Assembly (NCBI GenBank): GCA_038230275.1
Contig: JBBRNO010000131.1
Span: 1-19,225 of the forward strand
From: JANXXV01 sp038230275
Lineage (GTDB): Bacteria > Acidobacteriota > Terriglobia > Bryobacterales > Bryobacteraceae
DNA length: 19,225 nt
Reading direction: 5' to 3'
The position numbers and the translations under genes are program-made. Numbering within the stretch: position 1 is the stretch's first letter; each line of letters begins with the position of its first letter. The notes under the pieces were generated by a model. That model had not been told where the DNA came from. It made no database searches and was given only the letters and a program-made list of their open reading frames with translations. Positions 10,201 through 16,420 of the stretch are shown piece after piece.

Positions 10201-10600
10201 GTGGTCCCGCTGGGGGCGGCGTCAGAGTGAGGGCCGCGGTGGCCGATTTGGTGGGGTCGGCGGTGCTGGTGGCGCGGATGGTGACCACCTGCTGCGCGCT
10301 GACCGAGGGCGGTGCCGTGTAGAGACCCGTGTTGCTTATGCTGCCGATTCCGGCTGGCGTGACGGTCCAGTTCACCGAATTGTTGGCATCTCCGGTCACG
10401 GTGGCCAGGAACTGCTGAGTCTGGGTTGGTCCGAGTGTAGCCGTGGAGGGAGTGGCGGAATCGATCCAGGTGGGCGCGGAGTCGTCACTGAGGTAAAGGA
10501 CGCCGCCCGATTGATCGTAATGAATGAGGCAGGCGATGGTGCCGCTGAGGCTGCTGTTGACCGGTCCTAAGCCTTCTCTAACCGTGCCGGGCCGGCCCAA
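4253..10600 (-). CDS. Giant Ig-like/malectin/invasin-module surface protein, probably 5'-truncated
   Basis: The open frame has 2115 codons. Modules in order are: five Ig-like repeats (about 49-128, 306-386, 545-626, 779-862, 864-948); a galactose-binding-like jelly roll (about 133-300) after the first; two malectin-type domains (about 392-539 and 629-777); a TIG/IPT-like segment (950-1046); two Big_9-type Ig modules (1050-1220); two Big_1/invasin-like modules (1224-1447); a carboxypeptidase-regulatory-type segment (1452-1550); and a conserved block (about 1575-1692) containing VPM.PGFG.QPRF, FSFDHDL-like and AGWHCAG motifs, known to me from the front part of RHS-type proteins. No YD/RHS repeats follow. 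Residues about 1890-2115 are unrecognised. No catalytic site is seen; malectin domains suggest carbohydrate binding. The only available start is a weak TTG at 10600 inside the VOC gene, just after a TGA. No signal peptide is present, so the N-terminus is probably missing and the gene may be inactive. Confidence 0.8.
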   Translation of the reverse strand: MGRPGTVREGLGPVNSSLSGTIACLIHYDQSGGVLYLSDDSAPTWIDSATPSTATLGPTQTQQFLATVTGDANNSVNWTVTPAGIGSISNTGLYTAPPSVSAQQVVTIRATSTADPTKSATAALTLTPPPAGPRPITIYNTGVFSPGVPANNSVPDPHYRLLSSPDPAFPGPNAFLPGDGYPIGGPWIAYGGLSNWISPQIAAGNGNTQGAYTYRTTFDLTGLNPATATLTGRFASAGIAAIRLNNTTVGPASASFTSWTSFTLSSGFAPGLNTLDFVVTNGGTGTNPTGLRVEIGGTASPLTTGVNLTIAPSTPAVYPSQTLQFAAAVTGSANTAVTWSVSPAVGTVSATGVYTAPATISSQQLVTVRATSVADTTRSAVSYVTLNQAPGAFSAIRVNSGGAAYTDPQGNVWSADYGYSGNGGAVGTGAAIAGTTSDPIYQSTRFGDTTYTFPVPNGNYTVTLKFDESYGAVAGQRSFHVYLNGTNVLPNFDIAAAAGGTDTAVDRTFTLAVTGHQIVIQTQIVNWNALIGGIEIIQNSGGTDVLVNEPPVTLIPGQTQQFTATVLGNANTAVNWSVSPAGSGTISSTGLFTAPASIASQQIASVVATSVADSSRSASVFVTLNPPSTSFIPIRMKCGGPEYTDQQGKLWRAEYGLTYSNGGTAITGTSVSGTTTPLVYHAVRFGDATYDFAVPNGTYNVTFKLAELFLNSPGRTTNYAINGTTVLPAFDIYVAAGGANKAIDRTFPVTVTNGHIVLVAYSVNFGTIINAIEITQPQLVNITMAPGAVALSDGQAQQFVATVTGTANTNVNWSISPAGAGTILSDGTYIAPATVTAAQTVIVTATSAADPTKTASASVSLVPTIHVTVTPASPTLYNGQTQQFAAAVTGTANTAVTWSLSPAGSGTITAGGLFTAPALITADQAVTVTATSAADTSKSGTASLLLLSIGQITTVAPASARAGDTTAITITGLNTSFVQGTTQASLGAGIAVGGAAEGAFGPVTVTSPTTAVATVAINRSATLSAKTLSVKTSTPQITLASALTVTEALPLISLTAPANLSFTNITPTTVTGTVSPANATVTVNGLPASGGSFSIQVQLVEGNNTVTAVARSTTGLTSTASVLVTLDTTPPRVTINSPADQFTTTATSITVTGTVNDLVVGTVNDQQATVTVNGTAAQVANRSFVLAGVPLNLGANTIQAIGRDRTNNSATASIVVTRVAQTTPEIRVTSGNGQAGAISTALPQPLVVTLVNAAGVVQAGKTVVFKIVQNNGSLNGGAGVISSFQNGTITQSVALNTNAQGQASVNWTLGSHSGAGNNRVEATGTGFSGTAVFTATGNPSAAAMISVDAGGGQIGATGAQLARPFVVVVTDAGHNRLGGVPVTFTATAGGGNIGGVTTVTNNSDSDGRALVDLVLGPLPGIENNVVEATFLANTGAVAKFIATAMTPGNPTATQISGVVLDNTNKPIPGVTMRLYLPYQGPVNNVPVPAAPAVTTNAQGQFVIPSAPVGKFKLMADGGTVSPGNWPTIDFDLVTIAGQNNTVGMPIYLLPLDPANQLCVSPTAGGTLTLQKVPGFSLVVAANSATFPGGSKSGCINVTPVHIDKVPMVPGFGQQPRFVVTIQPVGTSFNPPAAITIPNVDGLKPREVTELYSFDHDLNSFVAIGTGTVSDDGMLLRSDLGVGVVKAGWHCAGNSIAAGDCENVHASINLPISDDEEATVGTVLDVIGRGNPAGADSSFSDWSTSSSIVAAFLANPSCPGSSVCLNQLSVTAAGSINLLNNFQKPPQTAPASKPLVVKPKPTISVNAPSLVRGNTATFTVSAARGSIVTKWIYVTDSADTEVSQTIEDPSTSSLRWTGVMAASGRAKALVRVPGSTIAIETAEIAVTVNPRTGFRSSTTPVPYAYGVPLPTGVSWRSPMSHPPRDEDGQLGQSTYQFASSWRPEHILSGPNTGLTFTRIYNDQDSGGRQLVYVWTLNPDLGTPPSTLNGTSPFVTNNCGAGGFIGAADLLSLTSRHEALDAQKSHWVAFSSELAKDENNLGALAEKFVRLFPADDFNILLDDTIRSARIRIQDAQGHQGTSGTGRSPYNPYPLPNQDPATGLSHGRINFSPYAPCP
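7757..10456 (-). repeat. Five diverged Ig-like modules interleaved with two malectin domains
   Basis: Five copies of an approximately 80-residue module share the signature GQTQQF-A-A-VTG-x-ANTAV-W-S-SPAG-G-I, then GLFTAP, then Q-VTVTATS-AD-x-(T/S)(K/R)(S/T)A. They lie at about 10217-10456, 9443-9685, 8723-8968, 8015-8266 and 7757-8011. Modules 2 and 3 are separated by one malectin domain and modules 3 and 4 by the other (8984-9427 and 8270-8716), so the larger duplicated unit is Ig plus malectin. Modules 4 and 5 are directly adjacent. The pattern indicates growth by intragenic duplication. Confidence 0.8.
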
Positions 10601-10962
10601 TACAGGCTGACCTCATGTCCATCCGGATCGTCAAGATAAGCATGCTTCCAACCCCACGGCATCACAGCGGGAGGTTTAGAGAACGTCGCCCCGGCTGCTT
10701 ATAGTCCCTGGCAGAACGCGTCGAGCTCTTGAATCTCGAAGTACAGCCGCACACCCCCTGTGTTGAGGGGCGCATGCGGCGCCAACAGATGCAGGGCAAT
10801 CGTGGCTGTACCGGCGGGCACCTTCAGGCGGGCATAGACCAGCCTGTCTCCGCCTCGGAATTCCTCCAGGAGCGTGAAGCCCAAGAGGTCTCTATAGAAG
10901 CCAAGGGACCGCGAAACATCGCGGGTGTAAATCATGGCGTGATTGAATTCCAGCGCGCTCAT
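10567..10962 (-). pseudogene. VOC / glyoxalase-bleomycin-resistance family protein interrupted by an in-frame TAA
   Basis: The ATG at 10960-10962 opens a typical VOC protein: MSALEFNHAMIYTRDVSRSL with the metal-ligand His8, the helix GFYRDLLGF, then IALHLLAPHAP and LYFEIQELDAF. The frame stops at a TAA (10699-10701, codon 88). In the same frame it continues with PPAVMPWGWKHAYLDDPDGH and EVSLYW, the family's normal C-terminal strand with the last metal-ligand Glu, to a TAG at 10567-10569. The whole would be 131 residues, a usual VOC length. A single base change (for example from AAA, GAA or CAA) explains the stop. The 87-residue product would lack one ligand and the second half of the fold. 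The gene starts 17 bp after the MFS gene and is probably cotranscribed with it. A sequencing error is the alternative to a real nonsense mutation. Confidence 0.85.
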
Positions 10963-10978
10963 CTTCGACAGCGTAGCA

Positions 10979-12211
10979 CTATGGAGCCTCTACTTTCCCA
11001 CCCATATACCGCCGCGTCCCCACCACCATCAACACCGCTACACCGAGATAAACCAGTGAATTTGCACTAATCGAGGCGCTCATCCCGTAACGGCCGGCGG
11101 CCGCCGCAATGGCGACCGGAGCAATACCGCCGCCGAGATACCCGATGGAGTTCATCACGCCGACCGCAGTGGCTCGATGCTCCGGCCGGACCACATCATG
11201 CAACGATGCGAAGATGTTTGCATCGTACAGACCCTTGAAGTAACCGAAGCCCGTCATCGCCAGGATCAGCACGGGGACTGAGAGAGTCCACCCTGTGAGG
11301 AAGATGAACGGCACACCGCAGAACAGTCCAATGGCCTGAGTTATCATCCGCCCGCCCTTATATTTCCGCGACAACTTATCGGCCAACACCCCGCCGGTTA
11401 GCACACCCAGTACCGACGCCGCTTGCAGATACGCCGTGCTGCTGAATCCCGCCAGCGACAGGCTCATGTGAAACTTGGTGAACAGGAACGACGGTAGCCA
11501 CGTCAGGAAAATCATGGCGACGAAGTTAGCTCCGGCGAATACGGCAATCAGCATGGCCACCATCGGATTGTCGAACAGACCGCGGATACTGCTCTTGCTC
11601 CTCTCCTCGATTGCTGCCCGCGCGGGTTCTCTCAGCACCGCCAGCAGAACCAGTCCCAGAACTACACCAAGCCCGCCGAATACGTAGAAGCCCGACCGCC
11701 AGCCGTAGTGCTGTCCGAGGACTCCGGCGAACGTTCCACCGGCGATGGTACCGGCATAGACGCTCGATTGATGCACGGACATGGCGCGCGATCGTGTCTC
11801 GCCGGAATGATACGCGCTGATCATCGACATGGACGCCGGGAAGTAAAACGCCTCGCCAAATCCCTCCAGCGCGCGGAACAACACCAGCTGCAGATAGTTC
11901 GTAGACAGTGCCGTGCAGATGGTTATCAGCGACCAGAACACCAATCCACCGACGATCAGCGTCTTGCGCTGCACGCGGTCGCCCACCATTCCCGCGAGCG
12001 GTCCGATGGCGGCGTAGACCCACATGAAGGCGGCGCCTACTATACCGAGTTGGAGGTCGGTCAAGCGCATCTCCGCCTTCAACAGCGGGAAGACGGAAAA
12101 GATCGCCTGCCGGTCTGCGTAGTTGAAGAAACAGACGAACCAGAGCAGGGCGACCGGGACCCATTTGTTGTTCAGAGCGGAGGTGGAGGGAGCGGAGGCC
12201 ACACAACACAC
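10979..12211 (-). CDS. Major facilitator superfamily permease
   Basis: The protein has about 410 residues with roughly 12 hydrophobic helices. The loop between helices 2 and 3 carries the MFS signature GMVGDRVQRK, and the matching loop in the second half reads GGVLADKLSRKYKGGR. The opening LLWFVCFFNYADRQAIFSVF (N-Y-x-D-R) is typical of the anion:cation symporter / spinster-like / hexuronate-type MFS groups. The substrate cannot be assigned. The open frame extends further upstream (to 12517), but that part is non-hydrophobic and overlaps a better-looking gene. I place the start at the GTG 12209-12211, which overlaps the upstream stop (TAGTG). A GTG at 12200-12202 (MASAPSTSALNNK) is equally possible. 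Neither has a clear ribosome site, so coupling to the upstream gene is likely. Confidence 0.88.
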   Translation of the reverse strand: MCCVASAPSTSALNNKWVPVALLWFVCFFNYADRQAIFSVFPLLKAEMRLTDLQLGIVGAAFMWVYAAIGPLAGMVGDRVQRKTLIVGGLVFWSLITICTALSTNYLQLVLFRALEGFGEAFYFPASMSMISAYHSGETRSRAMSVHQSSVYAGTIAGGTFAGVLGQHYGWRSGFYVFGGLGVVLGLVLLAVLREPARAAIEERSKSSIRGLFDNPMVAMLIAVFAGANFVAMIFLTWLPSFLFTKFHMSLSLAGFSSTAYLQAASVLGVLTGGVLADKLSRKYKGGRMITQAIGLFCGVPFIFLTGWTLSVPVLILAMTGFGYFKGLYDANIFASLHDVVRPEHRATAVGVMNSIGYLGGGIAPVAIAAAAGRYGMSASISANSLVYLGVAVLMVVGTRRYMGGKVEAP

Positions 12212-12609
12212 TATAAGGGACGGGGCTGGCGGGCTCGCGGACGGATGAACGTGAGCCACGCGTCCACGGCGATTTGCTCCAAGACTATGACTACGGCCCA
12301 CCATGGGGCTCGAAATTCGCCGACTCTCTGGAGGACGGATAGCAAGACGATGAAAGGAAGAACCAGTAGCCGCGAGAGGGTCAGCCGGAAAGCACGGATC
12401 TTCCATTCCCTGCGGTGGCGCTGGATGGAGTATCCGAATACGATGAGGGTATCGATACCCAAACCGAACCACGTCATAATTTCCGCGCCCGAGTTTCTGG
12501 TGTGGTCCGCGGTCCAAAGCAGGGTGCTGACGAAACTAACTGCGATCACAATGTAGAGGGTGAAATCGCGGATGCGCTGGCGCGAAATGGCCACTCTCAC
12601 GGATACCAA
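12211..12609 (-). CDS. Small multi-pass membrane protein, unknown function
   Basis: The product has up to 132 residues. Four hydrophobic segments are visible: FTLYIVIAVSFVSTLLW, IMTWFGLGIDTLIVFGYSI, LLVLPFIVLLSVLQRV and WWAVVIVLEQIAVDAWLTFI. A basic stretch (QRHRREWKIRAFR) follows the second segment, and the C-terminus is basic and Pro-rich. Codon use (ATC, CTC, GTC, GCC) matches real genes here. The start is uncertain: the TTG at 12609 is the first possible after a TGA, while GTGs at 12600 and 12594 are also plausible. The TAG overlaps the MFS start by one base, suggesting a shared transcript. The family is not recognised. Competing reading: the same DNA is open in the MFS frame, but that translation has no membrane or domain character. 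Confidence 0.6.
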   Translation of the reverse strand: MVSVRVAISRQRIRDFTLYIVIAVSFVSTLLWTADHTRNSGAEIMTWFGLGIDTLIVFGYSIQRHRREWKIRAFRLTLSRLLVLPFIVLLSVLQRVGEFRAPWWAVVIVLEQIAVDAWLTFIRPRARQPRPL

Positions 12610-12621
12610 GGCGTATGTACG

Positions 12622-12633
12622 TTCATGAATTCA
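12622..12633. promoter_or_regulatory. Overlapping palindromes in the divergent intergenic region upstream of parD
   Basis: TTCATGAA (12622-12629) and TGAATTCA (12626-12633) are perfect overlapping 8-bp palindromes between the membrane-protein gene (minus) and the ParD-like gene (plus). ParD-family antitoxins repress their own promoter through a ribbon-helix-helix domain that binds short palindromes, so this is a candidate operator. Short palindromes occur by chance, so confidence is low. Confidence 0.25.
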
Positions 12634-12671
12634 CAGTTTATGAAGGTTAGGCTGGCTTGGTGTTTATGGCT

Positions 12672-12935
12672 ATGGCGTCGCTTAACATCTCGCTTCCACA
12701 ATCTCTAAAGGAATACGTGGAGACCCAAGTTTCGGCTTGCGGATATAGCACGCCTAGCGAGTATCTCCGAGAACTCCTTCGCCAGGATCAGAAGCAGCGG
12801 GCGCAAGAGAAGCTCGAAGCGCTGCTTTTGGAAGGTCTCAACTCCGGTGCCCCAATCGACATCACGCCTGAGCATTGGGAGCGGAAACGAGCGCAATTCA
12901 TCGAGCGTCACAACAAGAAAACGGGAACGCGGTGA
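12672..12935 (+). CDS. parD: ParD-type ribbon-helix-helix antitoxin
   Basis: The product has 87 residues from the ATG at 12672 (MASLNISLPQSLKEYVETQV). In-frame ATG 12666 and the GTG/TTG codons further upstream are alternatives. The N-terminal strand SLNISLP followed by two helices (SLKEYVETQVSACGYSTPSE, YLRELLRQDQKQR) is the classic ParD RHH DNA-binding fold. The C-terminal half, with ITPEHWERKRAQFIERH, matches the toxin-wrapping tail of the CC2985/ParD family. It would normally neutralise a ParE gyrase-targeting toxin and repress its own operon. The expected parE reading frame begins at the overlapping GTGA but stops after 14 codons, so this antitoxin is orphaned. Confidence 0.88.
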   Translation: MASLNISLPQSLKEYVETQVSACGYSTPSEYLRELLRQDQKQRAQEKLEALLLEGLNSGAPIDITPEHWERKRAQFIERHNKKTGTR

Positions 12936-12976
12936 GTTTTGGCTCCAGGGTTCGCCCACGGGCAGATGAGGTGTGA
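12932..12976 (+). pseudogene. parE: Remnant of a parE toxin gene (first 14 codons)
   Basis: The GTG at 12932 overlaps the parD stop (GTGA), the usual parDE junction. The frame reads MSFGSRVRPRADEV and then TGA (12974-12976). V-x-(V/L)-x-PRA(D/E) is the typical first strand and turn of RelE/ParE toxins. None of the remaining 80 or so expected residues can be found in any plus frame before the next gene. The stub is short, so its identity rests on position plus the RPRAD motif. Confidence 0.5.
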
Positions 12977-13015
12977 TGCGCTCGGGTAGCCGCCTCGGGC
13001 GTTTACACAAAATAC

Positions 13016-13044
13016 TTGACACCGCCTTCGCGAGTCACGCATTT
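13016..13044 (+). promoter_or_regulatory. Candidate promoter of the receptor-phosphatase-phospholipase operon
   Basis: A perfect TTGACA lies at 13016-13021. At the standard 17-base spacing the -10 position (13039-13044) reads GCATTT, a poor match, so an activator would be needed if this is used. It leaves a leader of about 85 bases before the ATG at 13136. The 159 bp between the parE stub and that ATG hold no other gene. Confidence 0.3.
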
Positions 13045-13135
13045 GGTTTCACGAAACGTTTACAGAATCGTAATCGCAAGTTAAACGGGCAATGGTACTT
13101 TGCGAAGAGTATTCTTGCCCGGGAGTAAACCTAAT

Positions 13136-16100
13136 ATGAAAACCCTACTTGCATCGTTTCTGCTTCTGCTGCCGCTTTATGCGCAGGTCAACAACGCCAC
13201 GCTTACGGGCCTGGTAACGGATCCCTCACAAGCCGTTATCTCCGGCGCCAAGGTGGGCGTCAAGAACCTGAGTACGAACTTTGAACGCACTACCAGCACC
13301 GACAACAGCGGGTATTACTATTTCCCTAGCCTTCCCGTAGGCAGCTACACAGTCACGGTGGAGAATCCCGGCTTTCAACCGGCAAGCCAACCGGTACGTC
13401 TGGAAACTTCCCAAAAAGCCCGCCAGGATTTCAACCTCGGCGTTGATGCGGTGACCACCAGTGTTTCAGTGGATGCGGTCGCCCTTCAGCTCTCCACCCA
13501 GGACGCCTCTCTTTCCGCCGTTGTGGATAACAACTACCTTTCGAAGTATCCCCTGCTGCTTCGAAGCTGGGACGATCTTCTGAGCCTGCAGGCCGGCGTG
13601 CAAGGCAATCGCTACACCGAGCAAAGCGGAGCCACCAGTGCCGGCCGCACCGGCGGATTCAACGTTCACGGAGTACGTTCGCTGCAGAACAACTTCATCC
13701 TCGATGGCGTGGACAACAACTCAATCTCTGAGAATGTGCAGGAATTGACCACGCAGATAGTCCGCCCTTCCATTGATACGATTCAGGAATTCAAAATCAT
13801 CACCAACCCATATTCCGCTGAGTACGGGCGCAGCCCGGGAGCTGCCATCAGCGTCACCACCAAGAGCGGCACCAATAACTTCCACGGCGTTCTATACGAA
13901 TACCTCCGCAATCGCGTCTTTGATGCCAATGATTTTTTCAGCAACCGCAACGGTCTCGTCAAGCCGCAGAATGTTCAAAACCAGTTTGGAGGTAATCTGG
14001 GCGGTCCCATTATCAAGAATAAGCTTTTCGCGTTCTTCGACTATGAGGGCACGCGCATCCGTAAGGGTGTCTCCCGTATCACCACCGTACCCCTGCCAAA
14101 CGAAAGAATGGGCGATTACAGCGCAGCTACCGGCAGTCGTGCCGGTGTCCAGTATCCCACTATCTACGACCCTTTGACTGGCCAGCCTTTCCCCAACAAT
14201 CAAATTCCGGCAAATCGCATCGATCCCGCAGCAGCCAAACTTTTCGCTCTCTTCCCGCAACCAAACCTCCCCGGACAGTTGAACAACTTCGGCCGCAATG
14301 CGGGCTTGCTGGATGATACAGACCGTTACAACGGCCGTGTCGACTGGACTCCTTCAGACAAGGACACTGTGTTTGGCCGCTATAGCTTTTCCGATCGGTC
14401 TCGTTTCATCCCCGGAAACTTCGGTGGGATAGCGGATGGAACGTCGACCTCCGCTTTCGGCCGCCAGAGCCTTCTGGCACACGGCGTTGTGCTTGGCTGG
14501 ACCCGCGTGCTCTCCGCCCGCATGGTGAACGAATTCCGCGGCGCCTTCGGCCGCAACAACTCCTTCGCCCAGCAAGACCCCTTCGGTCTGAATAAGGCTT
14601 CCGACTACGTGCCAGGCGTTCCCGTCAATCCGGCGATTGATGGCGGTGTCACGCGCACCACATTCTCCGGGTTCGCCAGCTTCGTCGGTTCGCCCGACTT
14701 TCTGCCTAAGTTTCAGCGGACCCAGCAGTATCAGTGGAGCGACAGTCTTTCTTTTTCAGTGGGCGCCCATCAGTTGAAATTCGGCGGCGACCTGCGCCTG
14801 CCTCTGCGCAACAACTTCATGGATGTGCCCGGCACCCGAGGTTCATTGAACTTCGACAAGATTTTCACCTGTCAGCGTAATGCTGCCGGACAGTGCGCCG
14901 GCAATACCGGTCTCTCCTACGCCGACGGCTTACTCGGCTATGTGCAGAGTGCACAGCTCACAAACGTCTATTTCGTGGATCAGCGCCTCTGGATGTATGC
15001 CTTCTTCGCCCAGGATGACTTCAAGATCTCCCGCAAACTCACGGTGAACCTGGGCCTCCGGTATGATTTTGCAACTCCTCCCATGGACGGCAAGAATCGG
15101 ACCACTAACTTCAATCCGCAAGGCGCTGGATCCCTGGTGTTCGGAAAGTCCGGCTCCATCCGGGATCGCGCCCTGGTGAAGGCCAACTACCTGAACTTCG
15201 CCCCACGGATAGGAATCGCCTATCAGATTGCTCCGAAGACTGTTTTGCGAACCGGCTACGGCATCTTCTATCAGGGCTTTGAGCGCTATGGCAGCGAGGA
15301 TCAGCTTTCTCTCAATCCACCGAACCTCATCAACAACACGCCTGCGGTTGCGTCCACCGCAGCCTCTCCCCTGTTCCTTCTTCGTAATGGCTTCCCTGCG
15401 GATTTTCTGGACCCGGCAAAGCTCGACTTGCGCCGCGTGCGCATCCGCGCGGTCGATCCGAATTCCAAGACCCTCAACGTACAACAATGGAGTTTCGGCT
15501 TTCAGCGCGAGTTGCCGCTGAACCTCTTCGTACAGGCGGACTATGTTGGAACCAAGTCCACGCACTTGACGGGTTTGCTGGATTTGAACCAGCCAATCAA
15601 TGGCCAGTTTCCATATCCTAACTTTGGTTACATCGAATACCGGACTCCGACCGGAAACGGAAGTTACAACGGTCTCGATCTCACGGTAGAACGCCGCATG
15701 CAGGCCGGCCTGACATTCCGCATGGCTTATACTTTTTCCCACAGCATCGACAATGCGGCGGAGCCCTTGAATTCCAACTCCGGCAATCCGCAGAACGGCC
15801 GGGACTACACCTCCTGGCGCGGACCAAGTGACTTTGATATCCGTCACCGGGTGGTATTCAGCTACGTTTACGAACTACCCTTCGGCAAGGGCAAACCGAT
15901 GGCCTCCACCGGACCTTTATCATGGATCGCCGGAGGATTCCGCACTGCCGGCGGCTACACGTTCGCCACTGGCCGGCCGATAACCGTTACCGCGGGAAGC
16001 AGCCTGAGTACTGCTCTCGATCCTTTCGGCGCCGCAACGGCGCTGCCCAATGTCATTGGCAAGCCTACATCGCCGGAGAATGTGAATTGCTGGTACTACA

Positions 16101-16420
16101 GCTCCAGGAATGCAGCCTGCCGCGCCTTGGCTCCGAATGCGACCGACGCTTTCGCGCTTCAATCGCCGGGCCAGTTCGGTAGCGCCGGACGCAATATCCT
16201 TCGCGCCCCGGGAACTCAGGTCTTTGATTTCTCCTTGCAGCGCGAGTTCCCCATCCACGAAGCCATGGGACTGGAATTTCGTTGGGAAGTCTTTAATCTC
16301 ACCAATACCGTTCAGTTCGGATCTCCAAACCGCGATTTCAGCAGCGCGGGCGCCGGTACAATCACCTCGCTCGCCGGCGATGCCCGCATCATGCAGTTTG
16401 CTTTGAGGCTGAAGTTCTAA
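13136..16420 (+). CDS. Oar-like TonB-dependent outer-membrane receptor with N-terminal carboxypeptidase-regulatory domain
   Basis: The protein has 1094 residues. The ATG at 13136 is chosen because it begins a clean signal peptide (MKTLLASFLLLLPLYAQ) and has GGGAG 10 bases upstream; the frame is open 12 codons further. Residues about 20-105 are a carboxypeptidase-regulatory domain (TLTGLVTDPSQAVISGAKV, GYYYFPSLPVGSYTVTV). About 125-245 form the plug region, with FNVHGVRSLQNNFILDGVDN and PYSAEYGRSPGAAISVTTKS. The rest is a beta-barrel of aromatic-rich strands, ending FALRLKF with the C-terminal Phe needed for outer-membrane insertion. Acidobacteria carry large expanded families of these receptors. 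The substrate is not known; no SusD-like partner is present. It is first in an operon with an alkaline phosphatase (1-base overlap TAATG) and a zinc phospholipase/nuclease, which points to uptake or handling of organic phosphates or their breakdown products. Confidence 0.93.
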   Translation: MKTLLASFLLLLPLYAQVNNATLTGLVTDPSQAVISGAKVGVKNLSTNFERTTSTDNSGYYYFPSLPVGSYTVTVENPGFQPASQPVRLETSQKARQDFNLGVDAVTTSVSVDAVALQLSTQDASLSAVVDNNYLSKYPLLLRSWDDLLSLQAGVQGNRYTEQSGATSAGRTGGFNVHGVRSLQNNFILDGVDNNSISENVQELTTQIVRPSIDTIQEFKIITNPYSAEYGRSPGAAISVTTKSGTNNFHGVLYEYLRNRVFDANDFFSNRNGLVKPQNVQNQFGGNLGGPIIKNKLFAFFDYEGTRIRKGVSRITTVPLPNERMGDYSAATGSRAGVQYPTIYDPLTGQPFPNNQIPANRIDPAAAKLFALFPQPNLPGQLNNFGRNAGLLDDTDRYNGRVDWTPSDKDTVFGRYSFSDRSRFIPGNFGGIADGTSTSAFGRQSLLAHGVVLGWTRVLSARMVNEFRGAFGRNNSFAQQDPFGLNKASDYVPGVPVNPAIDGGVTRTTFSGFASFVGSPDFLPKFQRTQQYQWSDSLSFSVGAHQLKFGGDLRLPLRNNFMDVPGTRGSLNFDKIFTCQRNAAGQCAGNTGLSYADGLLGYVQSAQLTNVYFVDQRLWMYAFFAQDDFKISRKLTVNLGLRYDFATPPMDGKNRTTNFNPQGAGSLVFGKSGSIRDRALVKANYLNFAPRIGIAYQIAPKTVLRTGYGIFYQGFERYGSEDQLSLNPPNLINNTPAVASTAASPLFLLRNGFPADFLDPAKLDLRRVRIRAVDPNSKTLNVQQWSFGFQRELPLNLFVQADYVGTKSTHLTGLLDLNQPINGQFPYPNFGYIEYRTPTGNGSYNGLDLTVERRMQAGLTFRMAYTFSHSIDNAAEPLNSNSGNPQNGRDYTSWRGPSDFDIRHRVVFSYVYELPFGKGKPMASTGPLSWIAGGFRTAGGYTFATGRPITVTAGSSLSTALDPFGAATALPNVIGKPTSPENVNCWYYSSRNAACRALAPNATDAFALQSPGQFGSAGRNILRAPGTQVFDFSLQREFPIHEAMGLEFRWEVFNLTNTVQFGSPNRDFSSAGAGTITSLAGDARIMQFALRLKF

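Noticed and set aside
10699..10701. Programmed recoding of the VOC stop
   Set aside because: TAA is neither the selenocysteine (TGA) nor the pyrrolysine (TAG) codon and no stimulatory structure is evident; mutation or sequencing error is simpler.
12212..12517. N-terminal extension of the MFS frame to 512 codons
   Set aside because: The extra 102 residues are Pro/Arg/Ser-rich with no membrane character and overlap a better membrane-protein frame; permeases of this type start close to the first helix.
12976..13128. 50-codon plus-strand frame between parD and the receptor gene
   Set aside because: Considered as a frameshifted ParE continuation, but the peptide has no ParE features and ends in the receptor's ribosome site; probably chance.
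14930..15847. 305-codon minus-strand open frame inside the receptor gene
   Set aside because: Antisense to the well-supported beta-barrel; no recognisable family.
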